A stretch of 64,000 nucleotides of DNA. Origin: Dipteris shenzhenensis (lineage: Eukaryota; Polypodiophyta; Polypodiopsida; Gleicheniales). The translations under genes and the position numbers were made by a program. Below, in pieces: positions 56,601-64,000 of this stretch. The stretch is from NCBI GenBank assembly GCA_047967505.1, contig CM106538.1. One strand, written 5' to 3'. The notes beneath the pieces were generated by a model that saw nothing but the letters and a program-made list of their open reading frames with translations, did not search any database and was not told the DNA's origin. Position 1 is the first letter of the stretch; each line of letters begins with the position of its first letter.

Positions 56601-58148
56601 AGTACAAACAGCCTCACAGGAGGAGACATCACGATCTCTATGCTCCATAGGGCACTGATCCTCTCAGGCGACACCTAAGGGGACTACCCCTCGTCTGACT
56701 CCACTGCAACTACCCCTGGTCCGACTCCTCTCGGACCTAGCACTGCGACTACCCCTTGAGGAACTCCTTTGCTAGCAGCACATGGCTTTGTCGGGAGTGC
56801 CAATGAGTTTGTAGCACAGATGATCGATGAGGAGGCAGTGAGATTCTTCTCTCTACTATCTCAGAGGACCTCAACCATTCCCTCTCCTACACCGACGGCT
56901 CGACCTACTACCCAGCCGTCCCCTTGTGCCCCTTCGATTGAGGGGTCATCACCTGCACGTGCCTCTCGTAAGGGAAGGAAAAGTAAGAGGGGCCACTTAT
57001 GTTGTGCTGACTCGGGAGATGTAGACGACGAGTCAGCACACTCACATCCTTACAAGTCTCCACTTGGTCCCGAGACACAGTTTTAGTCAGGTCCCTTGCC
57101 CTCTCCCACTCCCACTGCTACTCCTCGCTCCAGAAGTGCTCGCACAGCTTCCACTCGCTCTGACTCTGCCATTACCATTAGTCCTCCTTACCCAGAGGAG
57201 GACCTCTCCTATCAAATCACGACTGTCGGAGAGATAATAGAAGATACAAAGGGCAAAGCAGTGATGGCCACCATGAGGTGGTTGATGAGTCATCACTTCA
57301 AGAGCGGCATTGCTACCGATTGGCAGTATCAAGATGACCAAAAGAAGCAGGCGGTCATTGATGAATTAAAACAAAAATACCCTAACCCGCCAAATTGGGA
57401 GTTTAATGAGAATTATATGTGAGAGCGCATGGGTTTGGTCTTGAAGCATCATAGATCAACCTTGCATACTGCCATCACAAAGGGGATGGCTAAACCCAGC
57501 TAGGCAGACAAAGCTGATTGGAAGTTCTTCAAGAAGTAGAATAGGGACCATCTAGAAATGTTCAAGGGTCAGAGGAGGGCTGCGAGGAGACGGTTGGACA
57601 CCGTAGGTACTTCGCACTTTGGTGTAGGCAAACGGTTGGCATTCGAGGCAACCGTGGTAAGTCTACTTCTTCTCATTTAATATATTGTTCTATTTGTTTT
57701 ACTACATATTACACACACTTTATCTAACTCTAACTCTCATAAATTGGATCCATAGCAAGCTGCAATGGGTCGTCATCCTATAGATGCAAAGATGCGATGC
57801 ACGTTTCACATAGGAACAAAGCCGTGGTTTATTGAGCAAGAGGCAATGGGAGCGACAGTCGATTGGGCTAAGGTGGCTGCTCGCACGGTATAAGTCTACT
57901 CCTACTTGTAATCTCATCACTTTTTAAATTATTGTATTCTTTAAGTTTCAATCTAATTTTCAATTTATATAGTTCACTCTTAGGATCACAGCTCGATCAT
58001 CCCATCATCGGAGGCAAGCGATCACAAGGGCCAGGGATCAGATGCACGTGACGAGGGTCAAGGAGAAGGCACAGCTCACGAGGACCAAGGAACAGGCCAA
58101 CAAGACAAGGATGAGGATGAGGACCACGAGGATGATTCGAATGAGTAG
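53640..58148 (+). pseudogene. CACTA TNPA-like gene (plant En/Spm-type second protein)
   Basis: A pyrimidine-rich leader ends in a donor-like AAG|GTGAGT near 53800. A ~2.7 kb intron filled with a minisatellite reaches an acceptor near 56575. The frame 56769-57658 has FVGSANEFVAQMIDEEAVRF, Ser/Pro/Thr-rich sequence, TKGKAVMATMRWLMSHHFKS, then WEFNENYM, MGLVLKHHRSTLH, WKFFKK, NRDHLEMFKGQRRAARRRLD and GTSHFGVGKRLAFE, in the order of the Ptta/En/Spm plant transposase domain. Further exons (~57754-57890, ~57972-58148) end in an Asp/Glu-rich tail, DEDEDHEDDSNE. Stops at 57085, 57422, 57502 and 57538 show decay. The role in the family is binding subterminal repeats. Confidence 0.7.
54340..56560. repeat. 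Minisatellite with ~300-320 bp unit built from CATAAG/CATGAG hexamers
   Basis: Units start (TCATGCTCATGC) near 54475, 54841, 55155, 55458, 55778 and 56095. Each has a block of 6-bp CATAAG/CATGAG repeats and AGCATATGCT/CATGCATG palindromes, then GAAGGAGACATATG, then a pyrimidine-rich block 'ctctttccctcttcttctct'. Because the hexamers are near-palindromic and free of stops, both strands give long artefactual frames (up to ~426 codons on plus, ~268 on minus). It lies in the first intron of the TNPA-like gene. Confidence 0.9.
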
Positions 58149-58169
58149 TAGTAGTAGTAGTAGTAGTAG
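58144..58169. repeat. (GTA)n trinucleotide repeat at the stop codon of the TNPA-like gene
   Basis: About eight GTA/TAG units begin at the last codons and stop (TAG at 58146-58148). Copy 3 carries the same feature (complement at ~63960-63974), so it predates the copies' divergence. Confidence 0.9.
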
Positions 58170-58469
58170 CAGTTTGCATATACTTCACCATGTATGTCAT
58201 TTTGTATATCCACTAGTTTGAGCGATTTTGTATCACCCTTTTAGAAAGGGTAATTTTGTAATAAACAATGTTGTATATGTTCGACATGTATATGCTCTTG
58301 TTGCTCCATAATTTCATTTGAGCGATTTTGTATCACCCTTTTCGCGAGGGAAATTTTGTAATAAAAAACTTTTTTTTGTAATTAAAAAAAAAAAACATTA
58401 GTGGGGCAAAACAGGGCTTGCTATGGCTCTGTTTTACCCCACTAATGCTTTTTTTTTAGTTCTATTAAT

Positions 58470-58694
58470 TGTTACTATATAGCGACATTTACCAGTGTCG
58501 CTATATAGCGACGATTATTAGTGTCACTATATAGCAATGTTTATCAGTGTCGCTATATAGTGATGGTTTATAGCGACCATTCTTTTTCCATGCTTTTAAC
58601 GACTTTAATAATGACGTTTGCGCCCGTTTTTAAAAAAAAATTAATGTAAAAAGTGTCGGTATTTTCGTCGGAAAAGGGCCTATGCCTTGTAGTA
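58470..58694. repeat. CACTA copy 2 subterminal palindromes and terminal inverted repeat
   Basis: Palindromes near 58471, 58497 (perfect), 58523 and 58549, then 'gtcggtattttcgtcgg' and the end GGGCCTATGCCTTGTAGTA. Aligned with the opposite end (CACTACTACACACGGATCC...), the two share CACTAC, GG, CGACG and TACCGAC, so the terminal inverted repeats are imperfect. Confidence 0.85.
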
Positions 58695-58697
58695 AGT

Positions 58698-59430
58698 CTT
58701 GACGAGGAGAAGCTGGGTGCTTGGCTTCAGAATTTTGTTTCCCTTGAGGTGGCCACAGATACAATGAGCTGATGTGGACACGAGGCCATACAATATTGAT
58801 GAGCCAATCCATAATCCATACCTTGGCCCCACTGGGACTTCATGTAGTGCGATGATGTCCAGTGCCATTGCAAAATTTATAATATAGCATTGGACTTGGG
58901 CCACCATTTCTTGCCACTTAGTGCCCGGATCTTTACATAAGTCACGAAAATTATTTTGCATTACTTCTAACTCTATTTGGCTACTAATGAGTTTCTTGAG
59001 CTCCCACAAAATTTTGGAGTAATAGGAAGGGAGTTTAGGCACTATAGGCTTGGGTATTTGGCATGAATGTTTTTATTGAATATAAATTTTTATAAGATCT
59101 TGGCGAAATTTTATCAATAATTGTTTTTTAGTTTCATGAGTATATTTTCTTTTGAATTTCCAAGAAAAATATGTAAACCATGGAGAAACTTTTGCATAAA
59201 ATTTTCAAATCTTGGCGAATGTTTCAAAAATTTATTTGTATTAGGGCAGATGAACTTTCGATGCCATTATAAAAGTTTCACTTCTTAATGAAACTAACAT
59301 GAAAAAATCATCCATGGTATCTGGTGAATTTGAGCAACAATCAACTAGCACTCATTCTTGAAAATGTTATGCTGATGTAAGACATGCTCTTCAACAAAAT
59401 GATTGAAGGCTTTGATTTATTGGTTTTATA
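58698..59430. other. Flank of CACTA copy 2, no gene recognised
   Basis: A 120-codon minus frame at 58680-59042 overlaps the terminus and shows no domain. The rest is AT-rich. Confidence 0.4.
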
Positions 59431-60959
59431 CTGATGTAACAAGTTGCATTGGTCATACATGAGTATTAGAAAACATGCATCGAGATACCTCTATCATAAA
59501 TGTTTATTTGCAATGGGTATGATACTTTGCACATGACTCAACATTACCAACTCAAGGCCAATGCAAAATGTTATATCCATTGGATATCTTTTTCATGGTT
59601 GGGCATTCATGTTTTCTTATTTCTTACCATGGGTTATGAATGAATGCATGTCACCAAAATATGCACCAGGGTGCTTTTATCCTATTTGTACATTTACGAT
59701 GGGTATGATACTTTTCATATGAATTTATCTTAACCATTGTATTTCTTGTGAAAATTATCATACCCATTGGATATCATTTACATGGTTAGGCATGAATATT
59801 TCCTTATTTCTCAATAGGTGTCTTATATGACTGCCAAAAATATGCATCATAGTGCTTCTATCCTTAAATTTTAAATTTCATGGGTATGATATTTTGCACA
59901 AGCCTTATACTTACCCACTTTGAGACTTGTGCAAAGTATCATACCCATGAGAGATCGTTTTTTGTTCTTAGGCATGATTTTTTTATGTTTGTCACCCTGT
60001 GTCATGCATGAGTGTCAAAAAGTATGCATTGGGATAATTCTATCATATGTGCATGAATCCAACTGGTATGATACTTTGCAAAGGGCTTAAAATTATCAAC
60101 TTCAAGGATCATGCAAGCTGTCATACTCATCATTTCTCATTTTCATGGTTGCGCATGCATGATTTCTTTTTTTGAACTATGCATCATGACAGCCAAAAAA
60201 TGTGCATTGGATCCTATATCCATGCTTCAATGGGTGTGGTACTTTATATGATTATCATACCCATCCAATATTAGTTGCATGGTTGGGCATGCATATTTCT
60301 TTGTTTCTCACCACATGTCATGCATGCGTATCCAAAAATGTGCATCAAGGTGCTTCTACCCTATGTGCATATCTTGGATCAGTGCAATAATTTGCAAATT
60401 CAATATAGTTATTTACTTTAAGGCCCATGCAAATTATTATACACATCGGATATTATTTGCATGGTTGGGCATGCATGACCATAAAATTGGAGTACTTCTA
60501 TCCTATGTATGTATATTGGATTGGAATAATACTTTTTAAGGGCCTTATACATACCCACTTTAAGGCCTATGCAAAGTGTTATACCCATCACATATAATTT
60601 TCATATTTGGGCATGAATATATTCTTGTTTCTAACAACATATCATGCATGGGTGTCAAAAAAGTTGCATTCGTTAATTCTATCCTATGTTTGTCTTTGAT
60701 GGATATGGTACTTTTCACATGCCTTAATATTACCCACTTTAAGTCCTTAAATTTGGTAGGATTAAGGCTCTTTCAAGTATCATAACTATTAGAGATGCAC
60801 ACATAGGATAGAACATTCATGCATGACAAGCGGTGAGAAACAAGAAATAATGCATGCCAACCATGCAAATGATATCTAATGGGTATGATACTTTGCATAA
60901 TTTTATCCTACATTTGTCTTTGATGGATATGGTACTTTTCACATGACGTCCTATTACCC

Positions 60960-61740
60960 ACTTTATTTATCACCTACCATTTGTCATGCAAGTTTTTGAT
61001 TGTTTGGCTACTCGGTGAAAACCTTGCCTTTGTTCTTGCTTGGTGATTGCTTGATGACACTCCCTCCCACCTTCTTATTATTGTCACTCAATTGGAGTCT
61101 CGTCTATTGTTCATCATTGCCCTACAATAAGCTCTATGTTCTACTGCTCGAATGTCACTTTCTATTCATCTTCTCTCTACAGTTTATCCTAGTTCATAAG
61201 AAGGTGAACATGACTAGGATTGCGTTGGCATTGTGAACTATGATGATGTCTTTAAATGGGCTACAAAACACTAGGCTCCCTATAGATGAGTGTCTTGATG
61301 TCAATTGTATCCGACAATGGAGGACTAGAGGTTGGATTATCTTGACAACCAGTGGAGTACAAGGAGTGGATGCAAGGGGCACCTCTATAGTAGTAGCTTT
61401 TGAAAGGACTGGCACAAGAGGTAAATGATAAACTAGGAGAGAATGAGAAAACACTTTTGTAGGGAGAGTAGGCCAAGGGACTTGACTAGAATCAAGGTGA
61501 TATCATAACATGCAGAGGTGAGGACCCAATTTGCACCAAGCTTGTTTTTTCATGACCTTTTGTATCCATGTTTCAAAACTTCTAACAAAAACTACTAGCC
61601 AATCCACCTATTTCTTCTCCCCTACTACAACTATAGATAAAGCAGTATAATTATCTAGCACATTCCCTAGACTCTTCTTTAGACCTACAGACTCTGACAA
61701 AAATCAAAAGAATGGATGGATCTGCACAGTTTTTGTTTTT
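60960..61740. other. Insertion within the satellite, no family recognised
   Basis: Unique-looking sequence without the satellite phrase. Frames at 61194-61476 overlap on the two strands and have no domain. Confidence 0.4.
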
Positions 61741-62398
61741 TTTAATTTGGTAATATTAAGGCATGTGAAAAGTACCATATCCATGCAAAGCATCATACCC
61801 ATTAGATATCCTTTGCATGGTTGGCATGCAAATTTTCTTGTTTCTCACCACTCAACATGCATGATTGTTCTATCGTATGTGTGCATCTCCAATGGCTGTG
61901 ATACTTGCAAGGGCCTTAATCTTACCATATTTAAGGCCCATGAAAATTCTCATACACTTTGAACATCATTTCATGCTTAGGAATGCATGGTTTCTTATTT
62001 TTCACCATGCACCATGCATGCATGTCAAAAAATATGAGTTGTGGTGTAAAGTGTGTGTCGTCGATGGGTGTGATAGTTTGCATAGGTCTTATTATTACCC
62101 ACTTTAAGACTGGTGCAAATTACCTTACCCATGTAATATCATTTCCATGGTTGGGAATACATGCCTCCTTATTTTTAACAATGCATCATGCACAAGCATA
62201 AAAGTATGCATCATGATACTTCTATCCAACATGCATGCATGCTATGAGTATGATACTTTGCACATGCATTTATCTTACTCACTTTAAGTCTTCTTAGATT
62301 ATCATGACCATTGGATATCCTTGGTATGGTTGGTCATGCACTTTTCCTTGTTTCTAAACACACATCATGCATGATTGTCAAGAAATACACCCTGGGAG

Positions 62399-62923
62399 CC
62401 CTCGGGGGGGGGGGGGGGGGGGGGGGGGTCACTCATATATAGGTAAGTATAGCACATGGGTTCAATAGAAGGTATTTTCAAAATCCCTTTTTACACATTT
62501 TTCACATATAATAGAAAGGTGTCATATAAAGGGGGTATTTATACATTGAATATAAAAAGGGTATGTTTTATTCATGGATAAATTTATGGATAAGGGATTT
62601 TACAAATAGGCCTTGAACGCACGTGATATATATGGTTTATACATAGTGACCCCCTTGAGGAAGGGGCACTATCTAAACACCCCATATAGCATGTACAATC
62701 AAGTGGTATTAAAAAAGATCCCTACTTATATATTTTTATAACCTATATACACCCATTCTGTAAATTTTGAGATGATTAAAGTATCCCTAATGTATGAAAA
62801 TTTTCACATTTTTATTTTAAAAAACCTTTATGTACGTATATTTTTTGTAACTCCATAAAAATATTAAACCCCTTCTATAAATTGCACGTGCTATCATACA
62901 CATTTCCTAGTGACCCCCTAGGG
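62399..62923. mobile_element. Small TIR element inserted in the satellite
   Basis: Ends are CCCTCGGGGG...GTCACT on the left and AGTGACCCCCTAGGG on the right. Further inward both ends carry a related GTATAGCACATG / complement-of-GTATGATAGCACGTG segment, giving a ~45-bp imperfect inverted repeat. The length is ~525 bp, and satellite flanks on each side. There is no coding capacity. The superfamily is not clear, and a TSD could not be fixed. The left end contains an expanded G run. Confidence 0.6.
62404..62428. repeat. 25-base poly-G run
   Basis: Twenty-five consecutive G residues inside the left terminal repeat of the TIR element. The right end has only C5 at the matching place. Confidence 0.9.
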
Positions 62924-63443
62924 AGATATACATCAGTGTGCTTCTATCCTATGTGTTTATCTTTGATGGCTATGATACTTTATAAGGGCCTTAATAGCAC
63001 ACACTTTAAGAATTGTGTAAAGTATCATGGCCATTGGATCATTTTCATGCTTGGGCATGTATTATTTCTTATGTTTCCAATGTGTCATACATGACTCTCA
63101 AGAAATATGCATTGGCATGCTTCTATCCTATCTATCTATCTTTGATGGGTTCGATTATTTGCAAAGAATTCAATCTAACCCACTTTAATGCCATGTAAAT
63201 TAGCTACCTATCATATATCATTTGCATGCTCGGGCATGCATATTTCTTGTTTTCTACCACCCATCGTGCATGATGTTAATGCCCATGAAAATTATCATAC
63301 CCGTTGGATATCATTTTTCATGGTTGGGCATACATATTTTCTTATTTATTATTTAAGATTTATAATTTATCTCTTAGGGCATAGGGTTAAGAGTTTATGG
63401 TTTGGGATCCATAATTTAGAGTTTGGAATCTAGGGATTGGGAT

Positions 63444-64000
63444 CACTACAAGGCATAGGCCCATTTTCGATGAAAATACCGATGTTTTTCACATTAATTT
63501 TTTTTTTTAAAAACGGGCACAAACGTCGTCATTACCGTCGTTATAAGCATCGAAAAAGAACGGACGCTATAAAGCATCGCTATATAGCGATGCTAATAAA
63601 CACCGCTATATTGCGACATTGGTAAACGTTGCTATATAGCAACACTAGTAAACATCGCTATATAGCAACGATTAAAAGAACTTTAAAAAAAGCATTAGTG
63701 GGGCTAAACAAGGCCATAGCAAGCCCTGTTTTGTCCCACTAATGTTTTTTTTTACAAAAAAAGTTTTTTATTACAAAATTTCCCTTGCGAAAAGGGTGAT
63801 ACAAAATCGCTCAAATGAAATGATCGAGCAACAAAAGCATATACATGTCGAAGATATATAACATTGTTTGTTACAAAATTACCCTTTTAAAAAGGGTGAT
63901 ACAAAATCGCTCAAACGAGCCGATATACAAAATGATATACATGGCGAAGTATATGCAAACTACTACTACTACTACTCATTCGAATCGTCATCCTCCTCCT
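63444..64000 (-). mobile_element. CACTA copy 3, TNPA-side end, truncated by the window
   Basis: Starts CACTACAAGGCATAGGCCC at 63444 and is the reverse-complement counterpart of 58130-58694, so it faces copy 2 tail to tail. Subterminal palindrome variants lie at ~63570-63675. The stop of the TNPA-like gene is at 63972-63974 (minus), preceded by an Asp/Glu-rich tail that runs off the window edge. Confidence 0.9.
63972..64000 (-). pseudogene. CACTA copy 3 TNPA-like gene, last codons only
   Basis: On minus the final visible codons give an acidic tail ending DDDSNE then TAG, matching the end of the copy 2 gene. Whether this copy is intact cannot be judged, since only about nine codons are in the window. 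Confidence 0.5.

Larger units (their letters stand above)
52575..58694. mobile_element. CACTA copy 2, remaining piece (TNP2 start, central promoter region, TNPA-like gene, terminus)
   Basis: Begins at the copia B target duplication inside TNP2 and ends with CCTTGTAGTA at 58694, followed by AGT. The terminus read inward is TACTACAAGGCATAGGCCC. Copy 3 has CACTACAAGG, so the outermost base has mutated C to T here. TNP2 is on minus and the TNPA-like gene on plus, diverging from 53345-53640. Confidence 0.85.
59430..63330. repeat. Degenerate ~180-bp satellite
   Basis: The phrase CATGGTTGGGCATGCAT or close variants recurs near 59595, 59776, 59958, 60143, 60281, 60460, 60603, 61814, 61970, 62145, 62325, 63045, 63225 and 63318, mostly 175-185 bp apart, with some ~140-bp units. 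Each unit also has 'atgggtatgatactttgcac', 'taaggcc-atgcaaa-tatcatacccat' and 'aaaaatatgcattgg-gtgcttctatcc'. One unit (~60792-60890) is inverted. Unrelated DNA interrupts at ~60960-61740 and at 62399-62923. Confidence 0.85.

Noticed and set aside
53904-56650. Long open frames on both strands that look like His/Lys/Met-rich and Leu/Ser/Phe-rich proteins
   Set aside because: They are translations of a stop-free hexamer minisatellite; both strands are open and no domain is present.
59430-63330. Regularly spaced repeats as a CRISPR-like array
   Set aside because: Units are ~180 bp, degenerate and continuous without unique spacers, in a plant genome; this is a satellite.
1-64000. tRNA, rRNA or other structural RNA genes
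   Set aside because: None recognised by eye; the only tRNA-related matches are 12-base primer-binding sites of retroelements.

Overview
The window is nuclear DNA from a land plant with a large, repeat-rich genome. It holds the 3' part of one ordinary gene, a mitochondrial-type NAD-malate dehydrogenase split by GT-AG introns. It also holds tRNA-iMet-primed Ty1/copia LTR retrotransposons, Ty3/gypsy remnants, En/Spm (CACTA) DNA transposons, a LINE fragment, a Penelope-like element and satellites. Long TE-filled introns and the Penelope-like remnant would suit a gymnosperm or a seedless plant; the species cannot be fixed from sequence alone.

Layout. 1-9.2 kb: decayed LTR, gypsy and Penelope-like remnants. 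10.8-15.1 kb: three terminal malate dehydrogenase exons on +, with an internally deleted copia element (12571-14977, TSD AATGT) in the last intron, 28 bp from the acceptor. 17.7-24.0 kb: microsatellite, LINE RT fragment, gypsy gag-protease-RT, LTR. 24.6-27.2 kb: 5'-truncated CACTA copy 1. 27.4-28.1 kb: a histone H3-like pseudogene with a long tail. 28.3-31.1 kb: a foldback, a ~280 bp satellite and an unknown cysteine-rich pseudogene. 31.1-58.7 kb: a rearranged nest of copia A, copia B and CACTA copy 2. 59-63.4 kb: a ~180 bp satellite carrying a ~525 bp TIR element. 63.4-64 kb: the end of CACTA copy 3, cut by the window edge.

Main result. Positions ~31.81-48.16 kb read as one recent ~16.4 kb inversion with one breakpoint inside each of two young copia elements. 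Each element has its 5' piece at one end and the rest, in opposite orientation, at the other. Undoing the inversion gives two complete elements with matched 5-bp target duplications (GAAGT for A, TTTCG for B). It also rejoins CACTA copy 2, into whose transposase gene B inserted, restoring that reading frame at its EAKKML motif and giving a matched 3-bp duplication (AGT) at the CACTA ends. LTR pairs are identical by eye (B, 257 bp) or differ by one 3-bp indel (A), so the inversion is young.

The rejoined CACTA copy 2 (~9.7 kb) has an unusual plan: transposase (TNP2) and TNPA-like genes are divergent from a central ~250 bp region, and the same perfect 16-bp palindrome, GTCGCTATATAGCGAC, lies in that centre and near both ends. 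Nearly all TE reading frames carry stops or frameshifts; only malate dehydrogenase looks intact.
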